This document shows, one piece after another, positions 13,702 through 21,008 of a stretch of 33,509 nt of DNA. Each line of letters starts with the position of its first letter. The stretch's first letter is position 1. A program made the translations under genes and the position numbers. The notes below the pieces were generated by a model that saw only the letters and a list, made by a program, of their open reading frames with translations, made no database searches and was not told the DNA's origin. The stretch comes from Vicinamibacterales bacterium (lineage in GTDB: Bacteria > Acidobacteriota > Vicinamibacteria > Vicinamibacterales > UBA2999), in assembly GCA_030680175.1 (NCBI GenBank), contig JAUXWO010000100.1, positions 1 to 33,509 on the forward strand. Reading direction: 5' to 3'.

Positions 13702-14609
13702 CGCCCCGCACGTCGCCGACGCTCGAGGAGTCGTACGCCGCGTGTGACGCGCTCGCGCGCGCCCACTACGAGAACTTCCCGGTCGCCTCACGCCTGCTGC
13801 CGGCCGGCCTGCGAAGACACGTCGCGGCCGTCTACGCCTTTGCGCGCATCGCCGACGACATCGCCGACGAACCCGGCCGGGAACCCGCAGAGCGCCTCGC
13901 CCTGCTCGACAACTGGCAGACCCGTCTCCACCACCCCTCGGCCCCCTCGGCCCCCTCGGACCTGCCGGACCCGTCGGACCTGCCGGACCTTTTTCCCGCC
14001 CTCCACGACACGATCGCCCGCTTCGATCTGCCGATCGCGCTCTTCGACGATCTGCTGAGCGCGTTTCGCCAGGACGTCACGACCACGCGCTACGAGACGT
14101 GGGACGACGTGCTGGACTACTGCCGGAGGTCGGCGAATCCGGTGGGGCGGCTCGTGCTGCGGCTGGCGCGTCAGCACGACGAGGCGAGGGATCGCTGGTC
14201 CGACGACATCTGCACGGCGCTGCAGTTGACGAACTTCTGGCAGGACCTGGCGATCGACTGGGCGCGTGGCCGGTTGTACCTCCCTGATGAAGCCTGGCTG
14301 TCGTCCGGTGCCTCGCTCGACGACCTGACGCGCGGCGCGTGGTCACCGGCGTGGGCGTCGGTGCTCGGCGCCGCGGCCCAGCGGACGCGGGCGCTGTTCG
14401 TGCGCGGCCGGCCCGTCTGCGACGCCGTGTCCGGCCGGCTGCGGTACGAGCTGCGCGCCACCTGGCACGGCGGCATGCGCATCCTCGAGCACCTCGATGC
14501 CACCGGCTACGACCCCTTCCGTCGCCGGCCCACGCTCGGCCGGGTCGACGCGGTGGTGATAGCGTGGAGGACCCTCGCCTGGACGGCTGGCCGTCCGGCC
14601 GTGGGCTGA
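13695..14609 (+). CDS. hpnC: HpnC, hydroxysqualene synthase
   Basis: A 304-residue trans-isoprenyl diphosphate synthase of the squalene/phytoene synthase family. It fits HpnC, which converts presqualene diphosphate to hydroxysqualene. Aspartate motifs are FARIADDIADEP (near residues 48-59) and LQLTNFWQDLAID, with GRLYLPDE following; ENFPVASRLLPA near the N-terminus is typical of HpnC. The next two genes are HpnD and HpnE, completing the pathway to squalene. GTG start overlaps the adenosyltransferase stop. An in-frame 54-bp repeat (13935-13988) inserts a Pro/Ser/Ala/Asp/Leu-rich loop after LHH in the region between the first motif and the PALHDTIARF helix; it is probably a surface loop that keeps activity. 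Confidence 0.93.
   Translation: MVAPRTSPTLEESYAACDALARAHYENFPVASRLLPAGLRRHVAAVYAFARIADDIADEPGREPAERLALLDNWQTRLHHPSAPSAPSDLPDPSDLPDLFPALHDTIARFDLPIALFDDLLSAFRQDVTTTRYETWDDVLDYCRRSANPVGRLVLRLARQHDEARDRWSDDICTALQLTNFWQDLAIDWARGRLYLPDEAWLSSGASLDDLTRGAWSPAWASVLGAAAQRTRALFVRGRPVCDAVSGRLRYELRATWHGGMRILEHLDATGYDPFRRRPTLGRVDAVVIAWRTLAWTAGRPAVG
13935..13988 (+). repeat. Six in-frame 9-bp repeats inside hpnC
   Basis: Six 9-bp units (CCCTCGGCC twice, CCCTCGGAC, CTGCCGGAC, CCGTCGGAC, CTGCCGGAC) encode PSA, PSA, PSD, LPD, PSD, LPD. A period divisible by three keeps the frame, unlike the 7-bp arrays between genes. Confidence 0.9.
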
Positions 14610-14614
14610 TCACC

Positions 14615-15475
14615 GTGGCGCGCGACACCTCCTTCTCCTACTCGTTCCTCGTCCTGCCCCCGAGCGGCCGTCGTGCGATCGGGGCCGTGTGGGACTTCTG
14701 CCGCGCGGTGGACGATGCGGTGGATGAAGCGGCGGGGGGCGCCGGGCCGCTGTCGGCGGAGGCGCAGGCGGTGGCCGGGCGCGAACTCGCGCTGTGGCGC
14801 GCCGAGGTGGCGCGGGCGTTCGAGGGCGGCACGCCCGAGACCCCGCAGGGGCGCGCGCTCGTGCCGCACATCCGGGCGTTCGGCCTGCCGCGGACGCCGT
14901 TCGAGGATCTGATCGACGGCGTCGAGATGGACCTCCACGCCCCGCGCTACGAGACCTTCGATGCGCTCGTGGAGTACTGCCGCCGAGTCGCTTCGGCGGT
15001 GGGCCTCATGTGCCTGCCGATCTTCGGCGCCCGCGAGCCGGGATCGCGCGACTACGCGCATCACCTGGGACTGGCGCTGCAGTTGACGAACATCATCCGG
15101 GACGTGGGTGTGGACCTCGCGCAGGGCCGGCTCTATCTGCCGCTCGAGGACCTGCGGCGCTTCGGCTGCACGGAGCCGATGCTCGCGGCCGGCCGCGTCA
15201 CGCCGGAGGTGCGGGCGCTGCTCGCGTTCCAGTGCCGGCGCGCGCGCGACTACTACACGCGGGCGGCCGCGGCGGCGCCTGCGGCGGATCGCCGCCGGCT
15301 GGTGGCGGCCGGCATCATGGGCGGCATCTACTTCGGCATCCTCGAGCGCATCGAGCGGGCCGGCTACGACGTGTTCACCGAGCGCATCCGCGTCCCGCGC
15401 CCGGCGCGCGCCCGCATCGCCCTGGCCGTCTGGATGCGCACCATGCTCGGCCTTCCCCCCCGCCCCCATGCCTGA
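14615..15475 (+). CDS. hpnD: HpnD, presqualene diphosphate synthase
   Basis: A squalene/phytoene synthase-family enzyme that joins two farnesyl diphosphates into presqualene diphosphate. Motifs are DTSFSYSFLVLPP at the start, FCRAVDDAVDEA (first Asp motif), GVEMDLHAPRYET, LQLTNIIRDVGVD (second Asp motif) and GRLYLPLEDL. The GTG at 14615 gives MARDTSFSYSF, the usual start for HpnD. An alternative GTG at 14564 would add 17 residues and overlap hpnC by 46 nt. At 286 residues it has normal family length. It sits 5 bp after hpnC and overlaps hpnE by 8 nt, so all three are one transcription unit. Confidence 0.93.
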   Translation: MARDTSFSYSFLVLPPSGRRAIGAVWDFCRAVDDAVDEAAGGAGPLSAEAQAVAGRELALWRAEVARAFEGGTPETPQGRALVPHIRAFGLPRTPFEDLIDGVEMDLHAPRYETFDALVEYCRRVASAVGLMCLPIFGAREPGSRDYAHHLGLALQLTNIIRDVGVDLAQGRLYLPLEDLRRFGCTEPMLAAGRVTPEVRALLAFQCRRARDYYTRAAAAAPAADRRRLVAAGIMGGIYFGILERIERAGYDVFTERIRVPRPARARIALAVWMRTMLGLPPRPHA

Positions 15476-16805
15476 CGTCCTCGTCATCGGCGCGGGGGTG
15501 GCGGGGTTGAGCGCCGCGGTCAGGCTGGCTGGCGCCGGCGCGCGCGTCCTCGTGCTCGAGGCGCGGCCCACCTCGGGCGGCCGAGCGGGCGCGTACCGCG
15601 ACCCGGCCACGGGGGAGGTGGTCGACAACGGGCAGCACGTGCTGCTCGGCTGTTATCACGAGACGCTCGCGTTCCTTCGGCAGATCGACGCGGCGAATCG
15701 GGTGCGCTGGCAGGCCGGCCTGGCCGTGACGATGATCGATCGCGGGGGCCGGCAGAGCACGCTCGCGTGCCCGCCGCTGCCGTCGCCCTGGCATCTGGTG
15801 GGCGGGGTGGTCGCGTGGGACGGCCTCGGCTTGGGAGAGCGGCTCTCGATCGCCGGAATCGCGGGCCCGCTGGCCCGGGCACAGCGCGCGCTCGCGCGCG
15901 GCGAGGATCCCGGGGCGGAGGCCCGTGGCGTGACCGTGCGCGCGTGGCTCGAGCGCCACGGGCAGGCGCCGCGGCTGTGCGAGATGCTGTGGGAGCCGCT
16001 GGCGCTTGCGGCGCTCAACCAGCCGATCGACCTGGCGGAGGCCTCGCATTTCCTGGGTGTGCTCGCCCGGATGTTCAGCCCCGAGCCGAGCGACGCGGCG
16101 CTGGTGGTGCCGGCGTGTCCCCTCGATGCGCTGTATGTCGAGCCGGCCGTGCGGTTCGTGCGCGCGCAGGGCGGCGAGGTGCGCACGCACGCGCCGGCGC
16201 GCCTCGTCATCGACAAGGGGCGCGTGACCGGCGTGCGCGTGCGCGACGAGCACCTCGCGGCGCCGATCGTGATCGCGGCGGTGCCGTGGTTCGGGCTGCG
16301 CGGGCTGTTCGACGAGGTGCCGGCCTCCATGGCGGCCATCGTGGACGGGGCGGCGCGGCGCGCGGCGTCGCCGATCGTCACCGTCAACCTGTGGTTCGAC
16401 CGGCCGGTGATGGAGGGGCCGATCGTCGGCCTGCCGGGCCGGGCGTTCCAGTGGGTGTTCGACAAGGCGCAGGTGTTTGCGGACGGGGCGCGCCACCTGT
16501 CGCTCGTCTCGAGCGGCGCCGCCGAGGTGGCGGCCATGACGAACGCGCGCATCATCGCCACGGCGGTCGCGGAGATCGGCGGCGCGCTGCCGGCGGCGCG
16601 GCGCGCGACGCTGCGCCGTGCCACGGCGGTGCGCGAGCGTCTGGCGACGTTCTCGCTGGCCGCGGGCGAGCCGCCGCGTCCGCCCACGCGGACGCCGGTG
16701 CCGGGCCTGCTGCTGGCGGGCGACTGGATCGAGACCGGGCTCCCGGCTACGATTGAGTCGGCGGTGGTCAGCGGCCACCGCGCCGCCGCCGAGGCCGGGC
16801 GGTAG
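15468..16805 (+). CDS. hpnE: HpnE, hydroxysqualene dehydroxylase (FAD)
   Basis: A 445-residue FAD-dependent amine-oxidase/phytoene-desaturase-type protein that reduces hydroxysqualene to squalene. The N-terminus MPDVLVIGAGVAGLSAA holds the GxGxxG dinucleotide site, followed by VLEARPTSGGRAG. DNGQHVLLGCYHE (about 48-60) and WEPLALAALNQP are HpnE-typical, and the C-terminal LLAGDWIETGLPATIESAV is the FAD-closing motif. ATG 15468 overlaps the hpnD stop. No squalene-hopene cyclase follows; the operon ends at the inverted-repeat element before thiI, so the cyclase must be elsewhere if hopanoids are made. Confidence 0.93.
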   Translation: MPDVLVIGAGVAGLSAAVRLAGAGARVLVLEARPTSGGRAGAYRDPATGEVVDNGQHVLLGCYHETLAFLRQIDAANRVRWQAGLAVTMIDRGGRQSTLACPPLPSPWHLVGGVVAWDGLGLGERLSIAGIAGPLARAQRALARGEDPGAEARGVTVRAWLERHGQAPRLCEMLWEPLALAALNQPIDLAEASHFLGVLARMFSPEPSDAALVVPACPLDALYVEPAVRFVRAQGGEVRTHAPARLVIDKGRVTGVRVRDEHLAAPIVIAAVPWFGLRGLFDEVPASMAAIVDGAARRAASPIVTVNLWFDRPVMEGPIVGLPGRAFQWVFDKAQVFADGARHLSLVSSGAAEVAAMTNARIIATAVAEIGGALPAARRATLRRATAVRERLATFSLAAGEPPRPPTRTPVPGLLLAGDWIETGLPATIESAVVSGHRAAAEAGR

Positions 16806-16840
16806 ATCGTCCACGACCGGCCGCGCCCCCGCTCCGTTGC

Positions 16841-16962
16841 AGTGGAGCGTCGTTGACGGTCCACTCCCGGGCCGCCCGTTGGGCGGCCCGGAGAACCGCG
16901 TTCACGCAGTGGCGCTGGTCGTCCCGCTTCAGTCGAGACACGCCACGAGTCCTTCAGTACCC
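16841..16962 (+). repeat. Left copy of 122-bp inverted repeat flanking thiI
   Basis: This segment matches the reverse complement of 18169-18290 at about 94 of 122 positions, with no gaps, by my hand alignment. Blocks AGTGGAGCGT, the hairpin core and GGCGCTGGTC are identical. The core is a perfect hairpin, GGGCCGCCC-GTT-GGGCGGCCC (16869-16889). The copy ends directly at the thiI start codon (16963), so it also forms the thiI leader or promoter region. Confidence 0.85.
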
Positions 16963-18177
16963 ATGCAGTCCGTCATCGCGCACTATCAGGAGATCGCGCT
17001 CAAGGGCAAGAACCGGCCCTGGTTCCTGCGCCGCCTGATCCACAACCTCGAGGCGGTGTTCGAGGACCTCGACGTGCGCAAGGTGCGCGCCCCGATGGGG
17101 CGCATCGAGATCGAGCTGGGCGCCGAGGCGTCGTGGGCCGAGATCCGCGCGCGCCTGCAGCGCGTCTTCGGCCTGGCCAACTTCGCCAGGGCCGGCCGCG
17201 CCGACCTCGACGTCGAGGCCATCGCGGCCGCCATCCTGCGCGACCTGCCGGACGAGCCGGTCGAGGCGTTCCGGATCATGGTGCGGCGGCCCGACAAGCG
17301 CTTCCCGATCCCCTCGCCCGTGCTCGAGCGGGAGATCGGGGCACGCGTGCAGGCGGCGCGCGGCTGGCCGGTGCGGCTCAAGCATCCGCCGCTCGTCATC
17401 TGGGTGGAGATCCTGCCGGGCGAGGCGTTCTACTACTTCGGCAAGGAGCCGGGGCCGGGCGGGATGCCGAGCGGCACGTCGGGGCGCGTGGCGGTGCTGC
17501 TGTCGGGCGGCATCGACTCGCCGGTGGCCGCGTGGCGGATGATGCGGCGCGGCTGCAAGGCGGTCTTCATCCACTTCCACTCCTATCCGTTCCTGTCGGT
17601 CACCTCGCAGGACAAGGCGCGCGAGCTGGCGCGCCTGCTGACGCGCTATCAGCTGCGATCGCAGCTGCATCTCGTGCCGTTCGGCGAGCTGCAGCGGCGC
17701 GTGACGCTCAGCGTGCCCGGGCCCATGCGCGTGGTCGTCTACCGGCGGCTCATGCTGCGGATTGCCGAGGCGATTGCGCACCGGACGCGCGCGCACGCGC
17801 TCGTGACGGGCGAGGTCGTGGGGCAGGTCGCGTCGCAGACGCTCGAGAACATGACGGTGATCGCGCAGGCGACCTCACTCGAGATCCTGCGTCCGCTCGT
17901 CGGCATGGACAAGGAGGAGATTACGGATGCGGCGCAGCGGCTCGGCTCGTATCCCATCTCGATCGTGCCCGACGAGGATTGCTGCACGCTCTTCACCCCG
18001 CGCCACCCGCTGACCCGCGCCCGGCTGGACGAGGTGCTGGCGGCCGAGGCGGCGCTGCCGATCGAGGAGATGGTCCGCGAGGCGCTCGACAGGACGGCCG
18101 TGGAGCGGTTCGCGTACCCGGTGGTAGAATCGACTGTTGCATCACCGCCTGACGTCGAGGCGGTCACCGGTATTTGA
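16963..18177 (+). CDS. thiI: ThiI, tRNA 4-thiouridine synthetase without rhodanese domain
   Basis: A 404-residue ThiI, which adenylates U8 of tRNA and inserts sulfur; it can also serve thiamine synthesis. An N-terminal ferredoxin-like region and a THUMP domain span about 1-165. The PP-loop SGGIDSP is at 181-187, followed by FIHFHSYPF, LVTGEVVGQVASQTLENM and PDEDCCTLFTPRHP with Cys340/Cys341, one of them probably the catalytic Cys344 counterpart of E. coli. The rhodanese domain of the 482-residue E. coli protein is missing, as in many bacteria, so a separate sulfur donor is needed. ATG 16963 gives the normal N-terminus. The gene is enclosed by the 122-bp inverted repeat, and its last codons extend into the right copy. 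Confidence 0.95.
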   Translation: MQSVIAHYQEIALKGKNRPWFLRRLIHNLEAVFEDLDVRKVRAPMGRIEIELGAEASWAEIRARLQRVFGLANFARAGRADLDVEAIAAAILRDLPDEPVEAFRIMVRRPDKRFPIPSPVLEREIGARVQAARGWPVRLKHPPLVIWVEILPGEAFYYFGKEPGPGGMPSGTSGRVAVLLSGGIDSPVAAWRMMRRGCKAVFIHFHSYPFLSVTSQDKARELARLLTRYQLRSQLHLVPFGELQRRVTLSVPGPMRVVVYRRLMLRIAEAIAHRTRAHALVTGEVVGQVASQTLENMTVIAQATSLEILRPLVGMDKEEITDAAQRLGSYPISIVPDEDCCTLFTPRHPLTRARLDEVLAAEAALPIEEMVREALDRTAVERFAYPVVESTVASPPDVEAVTGI

Positions 18178-18290
18178 TCCCCTGGTGGTGTGTCTCGAAT
18201 GAAGAGGTACGACCAGCGCCTCTCCTCAACCGCCATTCCGCGGGCCGCCCAACGGGCGGCCCGGTAGTAGATTGTCAACAACGCTCCACT
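18169..18290 (-). repeat. Right copy of 122-bp inverted repeat flanking thiI
   Basis: Reverse-oriented partner of 16841-16962, including the perfect hairpin core GGGCCGCCC-AAC-GGGCGGCCC (18242-18262). It overlaps the last nine bases of thiI and ends just before the Shine-Dalgarno (AGAGG, 18291-18295) of the aldolase gene. Within it, TAGATT (18268-18273) is a possible -10 for that gene. Confidence 0.85.
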
Positions 18291-18301
18291 AGAGGCTCGC
18301 C

Positions 18302-19747
18302 ATGGTGTTTGGATCCGTCCAGGAACTCGCCGACGCCCTTGCTCCGCACGCCGCGATCAGCGGCGAGCAGATTGCCGTGACCGGCGTGCCGGCCGAGGCG
18401 CTCGTCGACCGGCTCGCGCACACGGCGGCGTTCGGCGCCACGCCGGAGATCAAGGGCACGGCGCGCTGGGTGATTCTGCACCTGGCCGCGCATGCCGGCA
18501 TCCGCTTCGCCTCCGTGCACGACATGTACATGGCGATGGGCCGCGGCGAGGCCGGGGGCTTCACCGTGCCGGCCATCAACGTGCGCATGATGGCCTACGA
18601 CACCGGCCGCGCCGTCATGCGCGCCGCCAACCGCCTCGACGTCGGCGCGTTCATCATCGAGATCGCGCGCTCGGAGATCGGCTACACCGAGCAGCGCCCG
18701 CACGAGTACGCCGCCATCATCGCCGCCGCGGCGCTGCGCGAGGGCTTCCGTGGCCCGCTGTTCCTGCAGGGCGACCACGTCCAGGTGAACGCGAAGAAGT
18801 ACGCGAGCGACGACCGGGTCAAGGAGATCGAGACGCTCAAGGCCCTGATCCAGGAGGAGCTGTCCGCCGGCTTCTACAACATCGACATCGACACCTCGAC
18901 GCTCGTGGACCTCGACAAGCCGACGCTCGATGAGCAGCAGCTCGTCAACTGCGGCCTGGCCGCCGAGTTCACCGCGCACATCCGCGGCCTGGAGCCGGCC
19001 GGCATCACCGTCTCCGTGGGCGGCGAGATCGGCGAGGTGGGCGGCAAGAACTCCGACGTGCACGAACTGCACGCCTTCATGCGCGGCTACACGCACGCGC
19101 TCGAGACCAAGGGGCCAGGGCTCGTCGGCATCAGCAAGATCAGCGTCCAGACCGGCACGGCCCACGGCGGGTTCGTCGGCGCGGACGGCACGGTCCAGAG
19201 CGACGTGAAGCTCGACCTGCAGGCGCTCGAGGAGCTGTCGCGCGTGGCGCGCACCGACTACGGCCTCGCCGGGGCGGTGCAGCACGGGGCCTCCACGCTG
19301 AGCGCCGAGCTCTTCGACGCCTTCCCCCGCGTCGGCGCCTGCGAGATTCACCTCGCGACGAACTTCCAGAACATGGTCTACGACCACCCGGAGTTCCCCG
19401 CCGCGCTGAAGGACGAGATGTACGCGTGGATCCGCGAGCACGCCCAGGAAGAGAAGAAGGCCAAGGACACCGACGAGCAGTTCCTCTACAAGGCGCGCAA
19501 GAAGGCCATCGGGCCGTTCAAGCCGCAGCTCTGGAACCTGCCCGAGGCCGTGCGCGCCGCCATCGGCAAGACGCTCGAGGACCAGTTCTCGTTCCTGATG
19601 GGCAAGCTGAAGGTGAACGGCACGCGCGCGGTGGTCGAGCGCTTCATCACGACCTACGGCCCGCTGCTGTCACGCGCCGACTCCGAAGCCGCCGCGGCCG
19701 GCGTCATCACCGCGGCCGAGCGCAAGGCCGAGGGCCTCGCGGACTGA
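18302..19747 (+). CDS. Class II (zinc) ketose-bisphosphate aldolase
   Basis: A 481-residue class II aldolase; fructose-1,6-bisphosphate is the likely substrate (glycolysis/gluconeogenesis), though tagatose-bisphosphate or another ketose cannot be excluded. Family motifs: FTVPAINVR (87-95), LQGDHVQV with Asp158 and the zinc ligand His159, FYNIDIDTST (191-200), SVGGEIGEVGGKNSD with Glu residues 242/245, GTAHGG (His288) and VQHGAS (His328), then IHLATNFQN. It is longer than the 345-360 residues of standard FbaA, with about 80 extra N-terminal residues and a C-terminal helical tail. ATG 18302 has AGAGG 6 nt upstream. It converges with the Nudix gene at 19783, and its stop codon touches a GGGGATC array. 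Confidence 0.88.
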   Translation: MVFGSVQELADALAPHAAISGEQIAVTGVPAEALVDRLAHTAAFGATPEIKGTARWVILHLAAHAGIRFASVHDMYMAMGRGEAGGFTVPAINVRMMAYDTGRAVMRAANRLDVGAFIIEIARSEIGYTEQRPHEYAAIIAAAALREGFRGPLFLQGDHVQVNAKKYASDDRVKEIETLKALIQEELSAGFYNIDIDTSTLVDLDKPTLDEQQLVNCGLAAEFTAHIRGLEPAGITVSVGGEIGEVGGKNSDVHELHAFMRGYTHALETKGPGLVGISKISVQTGTAHGGFVGADGTVQSDVKLDLQALEELSRVARTDYGLAGAVQHGASTLSAELFDAFPRVGACEIHLATNFQNMVYDHPEFPAALKDEMYAWIREHAQEEKKAKDTDEQFLYKARKKAIGPFKPQLWNLPEAVRAAIGKTLEDQFSFLMGKLKVNGTRAVVERFITTYGPLLSRADSEAAAAGVITAAERKAEGLAD

Positions 19748-19840
19748 TCGGGGATCGGGGATCGGGGATCGGGGATCGGGGATCAGTTTCCGGTCCCGGG
19801 CTCCTGGCCCCCGATCCCCGATCCCTGATCCCCGATCCCT
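19747..19840. repeat. Inverted pair of GGGGATC arrays at a convergent junction
   Basis: Five ATCGGGG units (19747-19781) are followed by about 23 bp of spacer, then the same unit in reverse (about 19809-19840). The arms can pair over about 30 bp. Each strand carries four or more runs of three to five G with 3-4 nt loops, the sequence rule for a G-quadruplex. The aldolase stop overlaps the left edge and the Nudix stop (19783-19785) lies inside, so the array also encodes the Nudix C-terminus. Confidence 0.88.
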
Positions 19841-20355
19841 GCCAGGTAGTCCCGGAGCGCCTCTCGTGTGCTGCGGAACGCCAGGTCGTCCCAGGGCAGC
19901 GCGTCCACCTCGAACGCCCGTGCCTCGAGCCCCTCGTCATCGGTTTCGAGCTCGCCCGTGACCCACGTCGCGGCGTAGACGACGATGATCGGCGTGCGGC
20001 CGGCGTAGGAGTAGATGTCCACGAGGCGGTCGAGGCGCACTTCGACCCCTGCCTCCTCCCGCGCCTCGCGGATCGCCGCCATCTGGATTTCCTCGCCGCG
20101 GTCCACGTACCCGCCCGGGAACACCCACTTCCCATAGCCAGGCTCGATGGCCCGCCGCACGAGCAGGATCCGGGCGTCCGGCATCCGGATGATGGTGCCC
20201 ACCGCGATCTTCGGGTCGAGATAGAACACGAACCCGCACGCCTGGCTCGTGCACACCAGCCGCTTGGGCTCGGTCGTCTTGAGCACCCGCGGCTCGAGCG
20301 CGCTCCCGCAGACGGGGCAGAACCGGTACGGCGGTGTCGTGTCGTGGGAATGCAT
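19783..20355 (-). CDS. Zinc-ribbon Nudix hydrolase (NudC-like/ADP-ribose type)
   Basis: A 190-residue protein with an N-terminal zinc ribbon (FCPVCG at 12-17, then C35 and C40 in VCTSQACG) and a Nudix domain whose box GGYVDRGEE...REAREEAGVEV is complete. FCPVCG plus FYLDPKIAVGTII is typical of NADH pyrophosphatase/ADP-ribose Nudix proteins that act on NAD-like dinucleotides or nucleoside diphosphate derivatives. ATG 20355 is chosen; a TTG at 20376 would add 7 residues. The last 18 residues (Gly/Asp/Gln/Ser-rich, GIGDQGSGIGG) are encoded by the GGGGATC array and are probably not functional. Transcribed divergently from def through a shared promoter core. Confidence 0.85.
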   Translation of the reverse strand: MHSHDTTPPYRFCPVCGSALEPRVLKTTEPKRLVCTSQACGFVFYLDPKIAVGTIIRMPDARILLVRRAIEPGYGKWVFPGGYVDRGEEIQMAAIREAREEAGVEVRLDRLVDIYSYAGRTPIIVVYAATWVTGELETDDEGLEARAFEVDALPWDDLAFRSTREALRDYLAGIGDQGSGIGGQEPGTGN

Positions 20356-20398
20356 CAGAACCAGTGCATCGTTCAAAGTTCAGGGCTGGAACTTCGGA

Positions 20399-20409
20399 TT
20401 GTATAGAAT
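20399..20409. promoter_or_regulatory. Overlapping divergent -10 boxes for def and the Nudix gene
   Basis: The sequence ATTGTATAGAAT contains TAGAAT (20404-20409) for def, 6 nt before its ATG, and TACAAT on the minus strand (20404-20399) for the Nudix gene. The two boxes overlap, so the two transcripts may compete for polymerase. Confidence 0.4.
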
Positions 20410-20415
20410 TCCTGT

Positions 20416-20937
20416 ATGTCGATACTGAAAGTCGCCCGGATGGGCCATCCCGTGTTGCGCGAGAAGGCGCGGCCGGTCGAGAAGGCCGAGTTCAAGGACC
20501 CCGTCTTTCAGCGCCTCGTCGACGACATGATCGAGACGATGCACGAGTATGCCGGCGTGGGCCTTGCCGGGCCCCAGGTCCATGAAAGCCGGCGCCTCTT
20601 CGTCGCGCTGCTCGACGACGGCGAGGACGCCGTCGCCATCGTCAACCCCGTCATCACCGTGGTCGGCGACGAGGTGGTGGAGGGCTGGGAGGGGTGCCTG
20701 AGCATCCCCGAGATCCGCGGGCGCGTGCCGCGGGCGTTCCGCATCAAGGTGCAGGCCCAGGACCGGGACGGCAAGCGTCTCGAGCTCGAGGCCGAGGACT
20801 ACCCGGCCCGGGTGATTCAACACGAGACGGACCACCTCGACGGCGTCCTGTTTTTCGACCGGATGCGCGGCTTCGAGTCGCTGACCTACCTCGAGGAGTA
20901 CGGCCGCTACCACGCACGCCACGACGACGACGAGTAG
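20416..20937 (+). CDS. def: Peptide deformylase
   Basis: A 173-residue peptide deformylase, which removes the formyl group from nascent proteins. All three family motifs are intact: GVGLAGPQV (motif 1), WEGCLSIPE (motif 2, metal-binding Cys) and QHETDHLDG (motif 3, HExxH-type with catalytic Glu). Length is normal for type I/II enzymes. ATG 20416 has no Shine-Dalgarno but has TAGAAT 6 nt upstream, so it may be leaderless. It ends 7 bp before a GCACCCCG array. No fmt is adjacent, unlike the common def-fmt pair. Confidence 0.97.
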   Translation: MSILKVARMGHPVLREKARPVEKAEFKDPVFQRLVDDMIETMHEYAGVGLAGPQVHESRRLFVALLDDGEDAVAIVNPVITVVGDEVVEGWEGCLSIPEIRGRVPRAFRIKVQAQDRDGKRLELEAEDYPARVIQHETDHLDGVLFFDRMRGFESLTYLEEYGRYHARHDDDE

Positions 20938-20943
20938 GCTGAA

Positions 20944-20996
20944 GCACCCCGGCACCCCGGCACCCCGGCACCCGGCACTCCGGCACCCCGGCACCC
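20944..20996. repeat. Octamer array GCACCCCG in front of thyX
   Basis: Seven units, mostly GCACCCCG (one 7-bp GCACCCG, one GCACTCCG and a truncated last unit). The array starts 7 bp after the def stop and abuts the TATACT box of the next gene, so it occupies the place of a -35 element. Confidence 0.9.
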
Positions 20997-21002
20997 TATA
21001 CT
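20997..21002 (+). promoter_or_regulatory. Candidate -10 box TATACT, leaderless start
   Basis: TATACT ends 6 nt before ATG 21009, with no room for a Shine-Dalgarno. The upstream DNA is a C-rich octamer array with no -35 sequence. Confidence 0.5.
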
Positions 21003-21008
21003 TCCAAG

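Noticed and set aside
16853-17038. Small conserved protein encoded in the inverted-repeat copies (RAARWAAR and RWS..F.RDTP are shared)
   Set aside because: The peptides look alike, but differences are not concentrated at third codon positions, and the frames run on into thiI without their own stop. DNA- or RNA-level conservation fits better. A codon-level test with more copies could reverse this.
16841-18290. Integron cassette with attC sites
   Set aside because: The hairpin core contains GTTGGGC, but the two copies are inverted, not in the same direction, there is no integrase, and the RYYYAAC partner site at the expected distance is absent.
19747-19840. CRISPR array
   Set aside because: Repeats of 7 bp are directly adjacent with no spacers and there are no cas genes. 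The same holds for all other arrays here.
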